Assembly (NCBI GenBank): GCA_905250025.1
Contig: CAJNOJ010000316.1
Location: forward strand, 48,399-112,398
From: Adineta ricciae
Lineage: Eukaryota > Rotifera > Eurotatoria > Adinetida > Adinetidae
Direction of reading: 5' to 3'
Length of the DNA stretch: 64,000 bases
The notes beneath the pieces are model-generated. The model saw only the letters and a program-made list of their open reading frames with translations. It searched no databases and had not been told where the DNA came from. Below are positions 33,384 through 44,700 of this stretch, piece after piece. How positions within the stretch are numbered: the first letter of the stretch is position 1; the number at the start of each line of letters is the position of its first letter. Both the position numbers and the translations under genes were made by a program.

Positions 33384-34118
33384 ATCCGTATCGCTGAATA
33401 TCAATAGAAAAACTCTTCTGCTTTGTATATTTTTGTTACATTGTTTTTCTGACCAATCAATTTGTTATTTTAATAAATCTCATTCACATATACTCATGCA
33501 AAACAGTGACTACTGTTACTCGTCAGATTGCATCTCAGGAGAAATATTGGGAAATCGACTGCAATGATTTTTTAGAACTCCTAACAAACATGGAACGTCT
33601 CGAACCCTGAAAATATGGTAGAAGCTTGCAGAGATGTGTCTATTATTTTCGCTTTTACTGATTCGCACTGACTAGTTAAAAAGGATCTTTGCAAAGAATA
33701 TGTTCTAACAGGGGCACACTCTTGAAGTATTCGTACATATTGATCAAGATCAGTTAACCTACATTCTGAATACACTTTTCTCCACTAATCTTACACTTTT
33801 CTACTACATGGCATCAGAAGTTCTCATCGACGTTGTATCGCTCGGTAATGCATCGAAGATCTTTTATCTCTTCTCAACTAAATTATGAAAATATTTTACA
33901 TCGGATTACAACGCTTATGAAATCTGCAATGAACGTATAACATTTAATCTTTATAATACAGTCATAATTCCATATATAGATTTTGAATACTTATCTAGAA
34001 AATTCTAAAGAGGCCTTTCGTTTAATAATACTTGCTATATTTGGATCTATAATTGTTTTTTTCTCAAGAATATCACTTGAATTGTATAAGAGGCCTTGTG
34101 AAACAAAACGTCTACGAG
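33384..34118. other. Intergenic between copy D and GPCR 2
   Basis: AATAAA at 33472 fits copy D. The stretch near 34040-34066 (TTGTTTTTTTCTCAAG) is acceptor-like and may precede the receptor start. Nothing else was recognised. Confidence 0.4.
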
Positions 34119-35093
34119 ATGTTTCTTCAGAAGTTGTTTGACTTGATAATGCACGAAAGATTTTCTCTAAATACGTCTATGGGCGATATTTCTCATGAAA
34201 CGTCAACAACACGCGCGATCAAATTTTGGATTCTATTATTTTGTCAAATTCCATCAGTTCTTTGTTCAATCTTCGTGTTGTACCATATGGTTCGTTCACG
34301 TGCAAATCGACAAGTTTTGGCTAACCACGTTGTGATTGCCATGCTTGGTGTAGGCGTTCTGATTGTTACGATCGATCTGTCTATTGCTCTAAAATTTCTG
34401 TATCAAGGAACCGTGAATCCTCGTTCAGATGCCTTCTGTTACACATGGGTGTACATTAATTATATTCTATACGTAAATGGAATCTACCTAATGGCATGGG
34501 CGTCGATTGAACGGCATTTCCTTGTTTTTTCTCCCCAATACTTTCGCACATTTCGTCAACAGTTAATCAGACATTATTTTCCCATTCTTCTATGTTTGGT
34601 TTATCCTATAGTCTTCTATATTTACACAATTTCGTTTTATCCTTGCGCACAAGTGTTCAATTATCAACGGTTAGTTTGTGGTTCACCATGTTTTAAAAAA
34701 GCCTCATTTATATTGAATTTTTACGATCAAGCAATGCATAGTTTAATCCCATGCATAATTATCGTTTTATTCACGGTAGCTTTGGTAGTTCGAGTCATTC
34801 GACATAAACGGCGTATCCAAGGATTGTTATTTTCTTGGAAAAGACAACAGCGAATGGTCCTACAGTTACTTTCTATTGCTTGTTTATATATTATTTTCAA
34901 TGCACCGCCATTCTTCGTTGCGGGAATAAGAGCTACGGTATCAAAAACATTTGCTACTGTTGAATATGAAATCTATTTTCTATATTTATTTTATGTTCTA
35001 ACATTATTTTTGCCGTTTGTCTGTTTGCCTTCGTTAGGTGGCGTACGAGCCAAACTTAATGCATTGGTCAATACAATTTTTCGTCAATTGTGA
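34119..35093 (+). CDS. Orphan seven-transmembrane receptor 2
   Basis: An intronless frame of about 324 residues with seven hydrophobic segments and GPCR layout. The end of TM3 reads WASIERHFLVF, so DRY is ERH. Before TM6 there is a basic stretch (RHKRRIQGLLFSWKRQQR). The TM7 NPxxY motif is not present; the region reads FLPFVCLPSLGGVRAKL. TM2 has VVIAMLGVGVLIVT. A Cys before TM3 (AFCYTW) and Cys in loop 2 (LVCGSPCF) may form the conserved disulfide. The start is uncertain: ATGs at 34119, 34149 and 34179 are all possible. It is unlike the receptor at 18739 in sequence and is probably a lineage-specific orphan receptor. Confidence 0.8.
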   Translation: MFLQKLFDLIMHERFSLNTSMGDISHETSTTRAIKFWILLFCQIPSVLCSIFVLYHMVRSRANRQVLANHVVIAMLGVGVLIVTIDLSIALKFLYQGTVNPRSDAFCYTWVYINYILYVNGIYLMAWASIERHFLVFSPQYFRTFRQQLIRHYFPILLCLVYPIVFYIYTISFYPCAQVFNYQRLVCGSPCFKKASFILNFYDQAMHSLIPCIIIVLFTVALVVRVIRHKRRIQGLLFSWKRQQRMVLQLLSIACLYIIFNAPPFFVAGIRATVSKTFATVEYEIYFLYLFYVLTLFLPFVCLPSLGGVRAKLNALVNTIFRQL

Positions 35094-36286
35094 AAATTGA
35101 TCTTGATACAGTTTCCTTATTTTGAATAATGAATCTCTCTGATGTCATTTGATCTTTATTTTGTGATCCCATATGACAAACATGGGACCAAGTTCGAGAA
35201 AGCGATATGTGGAGTTTTTCTTGGTATTGCGCAACACGAATTGAAAGTTCTGAGTTTCAATTTCGGCAAATGTCCTGACATTGTATGAGAGAATGAAAAC
35301 AATTTCTGCTCGTGTTTGTTTTAATTCGAACAATGTCTATGTCAATATTTTTCTCCTCTTACAATCAAACTTCCTACGATTGATTAAATTTTATATTTTT
35401 GTCACTGATAATAGGCTAATGGAATGTTATTTTAGGACGAAGAAAGAAAACTGTAAATAGCTTTTATGATTGATTGGAACAGAAAATGATTTAATATATG
35501 TCTGTCTGGGCCAACAGTCGATGATATTTGACAACTTTTGCTTCGATATCTATCGATGTGTTTGCTATAATTCTCCGAAGAATCAGATGATGTCGAAAGT
35601 ATTCATTTTCATGAAGGTCTATGTACATGATTCACAGAAAAAGAACTATTATTACGAGTAATGTTTGATGTGTATATAGTTGTATTCTATTGTGAGACGT
35701 GATTGATAACAGGAATGTCATTGGTGAGAAACGAGTGGGCGGAAAGAGAAAAGAAAAGAAGGGAAAAGAAATCAGGAAGTATACAATATTAAGCAGCACG
35801 TCTAGCTAGTAACTTGAAAAGAACAGAGAGAAAGAGAGAAAAGTTATATCTGTAGTGAGATCAAGTTAGGATGCCAAATTTGGGAGGAACATTTGGGTTA
35901 GAGTTTCATCCCGCCACCGCATTCTTCTTTCTTTCTGTATACATATACAAATACCAAACAGTCTCAGATGCTCTCTTTCGCTTTCTCTCCTAGGGAGGAA
36001 ACTGTATATTAGTAGTGATGGTATCATTCGCTCCATGCTATTTCTTTTCCCCCTTCTATCGCTTTCACACATATTTCCACAGTATCTTCCATTTGACGTC
36101 AGTATGATAATACTGGAAACAATCATTTTCTTACTCAGAAATATTATCGATAGAACTGATTGGAGATTTTCTTTCGTCTATCCGCTATAAACAGAGAAAA
36201 TCAAGGCGAATAATTGTTTTCTTCTCTTTATTCAGAGAAACACAAAGTCCTACTCAATCAACTCATTGATCTTCATTATTTCAATA
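35094..36286. other. Intergenic and promoter of the LIM cluster
   Basis: Mostly AT-rich with an AG-rich stretch at about 35745-35845. A TATAAA at about 36185 precedes a probable non-coding first exon of LIM gene 1 that ends at 36287 with donor GTAAGT. No other gene was recognised. Confidence 0.45.
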
Positions 36287-36347
36287 GGTAAGTGAATATA
36301 CTGTTGGAGAATCTGACCGGTAGTGATTTCTAATTCATAGTTAAATC

Positions 36348-37089
36348 ATGCCGTTCAAACCACCTGAAGTAGCTAAATGCCCAAAATGCAATCAGAATGT
36401 CTACGCTGCCGAAGAAGTCCCAGCAGCTGGAAAGAAATTTCACAAGATGTGCTTTAAATGCGGTAGATAACCACGAAATGCATCGAGCCTTTTCACACAC
36501 ATCGACTGTTCGCATGCTCCTGCTTATGTCATCCTTTTTCAGATGCCATTTTCTATCCAAATTGTGCGGTGTCCGAAATGTAATCAGCCTGTTTACCATG
36601 CCGAAGAAGTGCTAGCGGCAGGTAAAAAGTGGCATAAAACATGTTTCAAATGTGGTAAGGTGTTAGTTGTTCTGCGCTATGTTTTCCTTTGCTAATTTGT
36701 TCGTCGTAGATGATGATGATTACTTTGTGTTCTTTATCTTTCCTTAGGTCTTTGCAAGAAAATGCTTGAATCAACAACACTTGCTGAGCATGACGGCAAT
36801 CTCTTCTGTAAACAATGTTACGCTCGTAAATTTGTAAGTAATCATCAGTCGATTCGATACATTCAGAGATGCCATTTTCAAATTCATTTAGGGCCCGAAA
36901 GGTGTAGGATTCGGCGGCGGAGCAGGTACCCTTGGCATGGATACCGGTGAGCATCTTGGCAATAAATCAGGCTCTGAGATGTCGTAAGTGGAATTGCTTC
37001 GAAAATGTTCTTCTCTGTATTAGTACTTACTTACTTGCAGGAATAAACCCAACTATGCCCCACCCCCTGGTGCTAGTTCACATGAATAA
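36348..37089 (+). CDS. Single-LIM protein (CRP/Mlp type) with duplicated first coding exon
   Basis: A small LIM-domain protein of the cysteine-rich/muscle-LIM family, which in animals binds actin-associated proteins such as alpha-actinin. A non-coding exon ends at 36287 and splices to 36341. Two alternative first coding exons exist: 36348-36462 (MPFKPPEVAKCPKCNQNVY) and 36543-36654 (MPFSIQIVRCPKCNQPVYH). Each carries the first zinc-binding half (CxxC, HxxC) and ends in the same phase, so either could join exon 36748-36833 (CGLCKKMLESTTLAEHDG), then 36892-36983 (GPKGVGFGGGAGTLGMD) and 37041-37089. Joining both would hit a stop, so they look mutually exclusive, or the second one starts a separate transcript because its ATG follows the acceptor CTTTTTCAG directly. 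The product is about 110 residues. Confidence 0.85.
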
Positions 37090-37293
37090 ATGCAAAGAAA
37101 TCACTTTTAATGCATACATATCTCATTATTCGGTTATTTTATTCACGTTTTATGTTCTATTTTTTATTTGAAATTTATTGAAAAGAGTTTTGTTTTTTAT
37201 TATTCAAGATGAGTGTGGTTGAAATTCTAATCATTGATTGTATAGAGTTTAGATTCATTCTAGATCTTTGCTTTCTTATTTATTCGCATTATC

Positions 37294-37809
37294 ATGCCAT
37301 TCAAACCGCCTGAAGTCGTCAAATGTAAGTTGCAGCAAAAACAATTGTCATTCATGTAAGAGGCTTCCTTTTCTTAGGCCCAAAATGCAATCAGAACGTT
37401 TATGCAGCTGAAGAAGTTCCAGCAGCTGGCAAAAAATGGCACAAGATGTGTTTCAAGTGCGGTATGATACTATCGATCTCGGTTTTCTTTTTCTAAAATT
37501 CTTTATTAAATCGTACAAAAGGCCTTTGCAAGAAAATGTTAGAAGCAATGACAATGGCTGAACATGAAGGTCAAGTTTACTGTAAACAATGCTATGCCCG
37601 TAAATTTGGGTTTGTACTGGAGAGAAAAAGAACCTTTATTTGTAATAAAATGCCCTTCTTTCTCTTTCAGACCAAAAGGTTACGGTTTTGGCCAAGGTGC
37701 TGGCACATTAGGCATGGATACTGGTGAACATTTAGGAAACAAAAGCGGTTCCGAAATGACAAACAAACCAAATTATGCGCCACCGCCAGGTGCCGGCCTA
37801 CACGAATAA
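37294..37809 (+). CDS. Single-LIM protein (CRP/Mlp type), tandem paralogue
   Basis: Tandem paralogue of the preceding gene, with four exons: 37294-37324, 37378-37461, 37522-37609 and 37671-37809. The LIM domain reads CPKCNQNVYAAEEVPAAGKK, WHKMCFKCGLCKKM, EAMTMAEHEGQVYCKQCYAR and continues GPKGYGFGQGAGTLGMD, the glycine-rich tail of CRP proteins. The product is about 113 residues, similar to Drosophila Mlp60A. Unlike gene 1, it has an intron splitting the first coding exon at VVKC, and no duplicated exon. The final exon encodes NKPNYAPPPGAGLHE, close to NKPNYAPPPGASSHE in gene 1. It may act with its neighbour in muscle or stress-fibre organisation. Confidence 0.9.
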
Positions 37810-38381
37810 ATCAAAAGATATCACGATCAATTTGTCCATTATTTCTCATGTATAAACACGAATCGTTTGGTTTTTGTTTTCAAACAACACAACCATCTTA
37901 GCCAGCCTTACTATGCTTTCATTTTTCCACCTGTTTGTGTTTGAATTTTCGTTTTCGTTTTTGCTTGTTCAATATTCTATACATAAAAAATTGGTTTTTG
38001 CCTGTTTAATGCATAGAAAACAGACGATCACCGTAGATATCACACATTCTATACAAACGCTTTCTATGCTTATACACACAAGAAATGAGAAAAGAGAAGA
38101 AATAGTAGTTGTTGCCTAGAGAGAAAAATCTGGCGTCTTGCATTCTGTTTACGTAGTTTATGTGAGATCAATGAGAACGACAACAGCAGATCGACATTAG
38201 TCGATGTCATTCTTAACTTCTATCGAACAGCTTTTATTAATGATACAATAGGAAAAATGTCTACATGTGTGTTGAAGCTTATCTTCATTCGTAGTGGAAA
38301 AGCGCGAATATCAGAGAACAATTTCAATTCTTCAAATGAATACAAAACAAACATGTTCGTGCTCGACGTGCACTTGCACAA
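37810..38381. other. Intergenic
   Basis: 3' region of the second LIM gene and upstream region of an orphan gene. No recognisable feature was seen. Confidence 0.35.
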
Positions 38382-39262
38382 ATGGTTCATTTCGTTATCG
38401 GTATGGAATTCAGCCGAATTCATTTGTTTAGATCTGAAATATTCTTTTTCAGTAGTTTCAATTATGATGATGATTGCTTAACCTATGCTTTAATCATCAT
38501 TTATGAAAGTTCTTTATGGTGTGTGCAAATCATCTATGACTTATTTTTTAAGTCATTTTGGCAAATTCTAATCTATGTCAAACGAGAATTACAAGAAAGA
38601 AAAAGCGATAATCACATGAGTAATTGTTATGGAATGAAATCTTTCAACACGTCTAGGAGCAATAATTATCCATTGACTGGTGAGAAACGAGTGAATCATA
38701 CATTACGCATTCATGACTCGTCGTCACTTGATATCTATCATCGTTCGATCTCTTCATTGCAAGAAACAAATGATAATAGACAGATTGTGCTAACCCCTGT
38801 TCGGTCAACATATTGTCAAACTGAGATGAAACTTCAGACAGTCAATACCACTAATGCAATGCATCGTCCATTAACCCAACCGTTAATATTTATGAATCAA
38901 TCATCAGGTGTGTCATTGAATTAATAACTACCAAATGATCTATCCTCTTTATTTAGAACAGCGAGTTCCTCAACAAGTGTTAAATATTTCAAAACCGTGT
39001 GCAGGTAATACATTCGATGCTATCAGGATCAATAGATCGTTTATTTTTTGTTCCAGGTAATCAAGTAAAACTTGAATCAAGTTCACCTACATCGAATACC
39101 ATTGATCGATCGACTTCAACATCTCCTCGCCTAACAATTCGATCTCATCGGAAACCGAAACAGAGAAAACGATTCGCCGATAAGCATTCATTACCATTGG
39201 CACTGGCAACAAGTCTTCATTCTAATGTTTCGTCATACAATAACAAATACTGCTATCAATGA
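38382..39262 (+). CDS. Orphan protein with N-terminal hydrophobic segment
   Basis: I do not recognise this gene. Three exons (38382-38907, 38957-39004, 39057-39262) join in frame through GT-AG introns of 49 and 52 bp, giving about 259 residues if the ATG at 38382 is used. A second ATG at 38403 and others further in are possible. The first third has aromatic and hydrophobic stretches (TYALIIIYESSLWCVQIIYD; FFKSFWQILIYVKREL) that could be membrane-associated. The rest is Ser/Thr-rich and basic, with RSHRKPKQRKRF near the C-terminus, a possible nuclear localisation signal. The donor of the first intron is GTGTGT, less common here. Confidence 0.5.
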
Positions 39263-40235
39263 TATTCTTGATTTGTGATATATGTTGTCAAAACTACGAG
39301 TAAATATCGATTTATTCATTAACAACTGTATGTATCAAGCAAAAGCATACGCGCCACAGACTTGCAAGTGTAGATGTGCTTTTAAAATATCTTCTATCCA
39401 TGAACGAAATAATGTAATTATTGATGGATTGTTAATAGTTTTCTAGACACAATAGATATTTCATCTTTAGATAAAATAATACAATGCCTTTTCTTTGCCA
39501 TGAACTCTGAGTGCATAATCTGACTGTATAATTGGATCTTCATGTTCATCTTCTAACCATATCGGCTTTCGTTTCTCCATGATTTTATTGAAATAGCGAT
39601 TGAATCCTGAGTAGATCGTGCAAATAGTTGATTACGCCTATACTCAAACCATTCGAACTTATTCAATTGAATATAAAACTTTTGCTCATTGACCAGCGTA
39701 TAGCAGAATATTGAAGGGTTGATTTTTTTCGGAATAAAATATCATATTCAAATAAGGCAACAATATTGATAATGAATATTTGAACAGGTCAGGATAAAAT
39801 AAGCATATATGATGACGAAGAGTCTTCGAATTTCCTTTGACCTTGAACTAGTTATATCCCGTTACGAACATGATCAAGAAAACTAGATATGATTATGACC
39901 TATTAACTATCCTGTACGTTGCTCTTTATATAATTAAAAACTAAAAAGTTATTCATGTTATTTTTTTATCAATGAAGGAAATCTTCCTAAATATAATAAA
40001 TTTACGCATATGCTTCAATGCACCAATACGCTGCTACTGACTTATCTAATCTTTCGTATCGTTGCCGTAGAAAAGATAATTACCTACCAGTATTTACGTT
40101 ACTATCGCCAATGCAATCTTTCCGTCCTTTCCTTTCTAAGGTAGAAAGGCTCTTCTAACACGTAGTTGCCTATGTATATATCTGCTCGTGTACTGAGTAC
40201 AGTATTCAATAGCTTTTATTGTAAATAACAAGATA
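39263..40235. other. Intergenic with one possible minus-strand exon
   Basis: AT-rich. On the minus strand 39606-39477 reads through 42 codons after an acceptor (ACTCAG) and encodes EKRKPIWLEDEHEDPIIQSD and ALRVHGKEKALYYF before a stop. A further coding-like segment (NEQKFYIQLNKFEWFEY) lies at about 39640-39710, but I could not join the two in frame. TTTATT at 40215 is the AATAAA of the downstream CAP gene. Confidence 0.3.
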
Positions 40236-41125
40236 TTAAAGTTTTACTGGTAAAACATTTCTTTCAAAATATCCAGGATTAATAATATTTCCCACAGGAT
40301 AATAATTCGTCACAATGTAAACTTCTCTTCCATTAGCGGATAAAGCTACTCCGACACCCATCTTCTGTGAAGATTGCCAGATCATTTGTGTAAAGTGCCC
40401 TGTGTCTTCAGAATATCTCGGATGTTTGAAATCGTATAATTCGATTTCACCATACCAATTTTTTGCTGCTTCTCTTCCACTAACTGGAACTCGACCCTCA
40501 GATATCCATTGCATAAAAAGATTTTCTCCTAATGGTTCATTACCAAAGGTGTTTCCGCTGTGTTCGAACTTCGATGTCGCAGCTAGATGTTCGGCATACT
40601 TTTGAGCAATGAAATTCAATCGTTGACTAATCACCAATGATGGAGCCGAATGATGTGCGCGATAAAAGTTGTGCGAGTATAACAAATCATTGAGAACTTT
40701 GTTGTACATAACTTGCGGCGCGTCATGCCGATGTTGTCTTACATTGAGGTTATTTTGAATTGCAGACGGACGTTCATATCGGTGTCGACCCTTTCGAACA
40801 ATCTTGTTCTCATGCTTTGGATCTGATGGTACTACTCGATGTAATATCTTTATTAAAATTTTCTCCCTATACACACAAGACAAGCAATCAAATTCGACCT
40901 TGAATGAAATTAGTTTGCTTACATAGGATATTATTCACAAGAAGAAAACCTATGAATACGTGGTGGATTTTTAATAAATATCATCAAATGTGTTGTTGAC
41001 GATAAATAACGTTTATATAGTCTACCTGTTTCACGATTTAATGACGTCTTATGTATGAGATTCAAGCATGACTTCGACGAAAAAGAAAGAAGGAAAATGA
41101 GTAATACAAGAATGGTCGAGGTCAT
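40236..41125 (-). CDS. CAP/SCP-domain protein (GAPR-1-like)
   Basis: A CAP superfamily protein (the family of plant PR-1, insect antigen 5 and GAPR-1). The main exon (40866-40236) covers the whole domain: LYSHNFYRAHHSAPSLVISQ, the QKYAEHLAATSKFEHSG segment, PLGENLFMQW (the GENL motif), AAKNWYGEIELYDF and the signature GHFTQMIWQSSQKMGVGVAL, ending YPVGNIINPGYF. The His and Glu positions usual for CAP are present. A probable first exon (41125-41026) encodes a signal-peptide-like start, MTSTILVLLIFLLSFSSKSC. The join between it and the main exon did not keep frame in my reading, so an intermediate exon or a different start may exist. AATAAA lies on the minus strand at 40215. Confidence 0.8.
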
Positions 41126-41704
41126 TCGTTATTGTCGTTTAAAAGGATAAACGAAAACAGAGGAGTTGCATAGATTGCATGGGTTCGAGTGATTTCTTTT
41201 AATCTAATATTGAATGACAGATAATGCAGATTTAATAGACTAGGTCGGCAAGCCATGAATTCATTCGATAGAGTTTTAGATTAGGCACGACAAAATCGAT
41301 TATTCAATCTGATCTAGAACCCAAATGTTATGAAACATTTCTCTATCAAATCTGATTAATCCAAATTCTTTCCTTTTGCCTAATAATGTCTGACTGAGTA
41401 CGTTATTTTACTTTTGATTATAAAAAGAAAAGGAAAGTAAGCAATAGATGGCGCTAGCATTAGTTAGCACCCTCATCTTAACCACTCCGAAGAAAACCTA
41501 ATATACCTATGTAATGGCCGATAAAATGAATCATATGTTTTATTCAAGAGAAAAATATTGAATAGTATAAACGGCTGTCACTGTTTGATTGTGCTATTAC
41601 AATTTGAGTCGCCAGCTGTTGTATTGATTCTTCTTCTTCTTTCTTTTTTCTTTTTTCTTGTCTTCTGTCTCTCGTAGATATTCGATTTCGTAGCAAGAAG
41701 TTCA
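41126..41704. other. Divergent upstream region of CAP and KIF5 genes
   Basis: Includes a long pyrimidine tract at about 41630-41670 ending CTCGTAG (AG at 41676-41677), a strong acceptor-like site 27 bp before the KIF5 start. This suggests a spliced leader exon in cis or trans. No other feature was recognised. Confidence 0.45.
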
Positions 41705-44700
41705 ATGGCGGCTGATGAATGTAATATCCGTGTCGTTGCGCGTTTTCGTCCATTGAACGAATCTGAAGAGCGTGCTGGTAGTAAAAGTGTTGTCAAATTT
41801 CCTGCTGATCAAGACGAAACTGTTCTCATTAGCGTATGTGACACTTCTTTCTCCATCATTATTGTTGTTTGACATGGCAATTTTCTAGGGAAAAATCTAT
41901 GTATTCGATAAAGTATTTCGGCCAGATGCGACGCAAGAAAAAGTGTACAATGAAGCAGCAAAAGAAATAGTCAAAGATGTTTTAAGTGGTTACAATGGTA
42001 CAATATTTGCTTATGGGCAAACGTCAAGTGGTAAAACTCATACCATGGAGGTAATTTGATTTACAGAAAGTATATTGCAATGAATTGTTCTCTCTTAGGG
42101 TGTGATGGGTAGTGATGGTCAACAGGGTATTATTCCTCGTATAGTTCAAGATATATTCAATCATATCTATACATTGGATGCCAATTTGCAATTTCAAATA
42201 AAAGTTTCTTACTTCGAAATTTATCTCGATAAAATTCGTGATCTATTGGATGTTTCTAAAACGAATTTGGCTGTTCATGAGGATAAAAATCGTGTGCCTT
42301 ATGTTAAAGTATGTTGATGAGGATAACGGCGCTTTCTCAAGAGTTTTATGCTGATTTTTTTCTATTATAGGGTGTTACGGAGCGGTTCGTTTCATCACCG
42401 GATGAAGTTTTTGAAATAATGGAAGAAGGAAAGAACAATCGCCACATCGCCGTAACCAACATGAATGAACATAGCTCTCGATCACATTCGGTTTTTCTCA
42501 TCAATGTTAAACAAGAAAATGTGGAAAATGAAAAGAAATTAACCGGAAAACTCTATCTGGTCGATTTAGCTGGTAGTGAAAAAGTTTCGAAGACCGGAGC
42601 TGAAGGTCAAGTTCTTGATGAAGCCAAAAATATCAACAAATCGTTATCAGCATTGGGAAATGTTATATCCGCCTTAGCAGACGGAACTGTATGTTATTGT
42701 TTGACTTTGCGAACAAAATCTCATTTGTGTACTTTCAGAAATCTCATGTTCCTTATCGTGATTCAAAATTGACACGTATTTTACAAGAATCTCTTGGAGG
42801 CAATGCGCGCACAACAATTATTATATGTTGTTCTCCTGCTAGTTTTAATGAATCAGAAACCAAGTCAACCTTAGAATTCGGCAAAAGGTGCGATGAAAAC
42901 GAGATTTTCCAAGCTGAACTTGTTGCTGTTTGTTTAGAGCGAAATGTATTAAGAATCAAGTTACTGTTAATGAAGAATTAACGGCTGAGGAATGGAAACG
43001 ACGATGGGAAAAAGAACGCGAGAAAGTAGCTAGATTGAAAGGTCAATTAAGTCGAGCCGAAATGGAACTTGAACGATGGAGACGCGGTAAGATCATCTTG
43101 GGACACTAAAACCGACATTGGTCGATGATTTTCTTCAGGTGAAACTGTGACCAAAGACGAACAAATTAATCTACATGATATCGATGAAACATTATCAACA
43201 ACCCAATCGTTAATGTCGTTATCAACAGTTGCAACATCATCTGCTAATTCAACATCAGTTATCGATAGCACGACGGGTGTTACTAATACATCATCTGCTT
43301 TAGTTGCACCACCAATTAATGCTGACGAATGGGAAAAGGAGCGTACTGCACTTTATCAACAACTCGATGAAAAGGTATGTAGTAACTTTGAGAAAAAAAA
43401 AGAAACAGTCTCTTGAGAGACTTGAGATTTTCATATTAATGACGAAGGCAACACATTTGTTCTTTGACATTTTATATGCCGGTATAATTAAACACATTAA
43501 AAGGACACATGAGCCGTTTTCTTTTTGTGTCTATCAGAATGGATTCCATATGCGAGACGTTGTTGTTTGTCAATAGGGAAATCATCCGATCAATATTTAT
43601 TTACCGAACACGTGTTCGATTGTTTTAGGACGATGAAATCAATAATTTGGCACAAACCATCGAACGACTTAAATCTCAAACAACTGAACAAGACGATATA
43701 TTCAGTCAAGCACGCAAGGATAATGAAAATCTTCAAGCGGAGCTGAACCGTCTTCAACAAGAAAGTGAATCAGCTAAGGAAGAAGTTAAAGAAGTCTTAC
43801 AAGCTCTCGAGGAACTTGCGGTTAATTATGATCAAAAAACGCAAGAAGTTGAAACCAAAAGTAAAGAAAATGAAACGTTAACCCAAGAGCTCGATGCTAA
43901 ATTGGTGCGTATTGATACCTTTGCAACTATATCTAATCAAATTTGTTTCGTATCAGGCTTCATTGAATGGTATTGGCGAAGAATTAGAAAGCCTTCGTGA
44001 AGCATCACAAACACATCGAAAACGCTTTCTTGATATGATTCTCGTACTTCTACGTGATGTTGGTGATATTGGCAGTATCATAGGTGGACAAATGAATGAA
44101 CAAAAGGTTTGTTTTACTTGTAAATATCAATTCGTATCTAAAGTTTCGTCTTCAGAAACCAACAATTGAAAATCTCGATCAAGCCGAAGAAGAATTTACA
44201 CTAGCACGTCTTTACACGAGCAAATTGAAGACAGAAGCACGAAGTATTAGTAACGTAAGTTATCACTGCAGCGTTCGATCACTGATCGGAATTTTCCTTT
44301 TGGATTTTTTCAGCGTTTGAGTGAATTAGAATTAGAAAAAGTCGATCATCAAAAAGGCATTGGATTGAAAGATAAAGAACTAGATGAAGCACGTTTGTTA
44401 ATTCAACAACACGAAGCCAAGATGCGCTCAATGCTCGAATCAATGAAAGAATTAGAAGAGAAGAAACGTACACTCGAACAAACTCAAGATTCATTAAATG
44501 AAGAATTAGTTAAACTTCGTGCACAAGGTAAAGGTCGAGTCCGATCGTCATTCTTGGCTAACAGATTTCGTTTAGGCCGTGTGACTGATTCCTCATCGGA
44601 TGTTCAAAAAGAACTAAGTCAACAAATGCAACAAATCAGTGAACAACATCAAAAGCAATTGACTACCCTACGTGAAGAAATTCGAGGCAAAGAAACTCAA

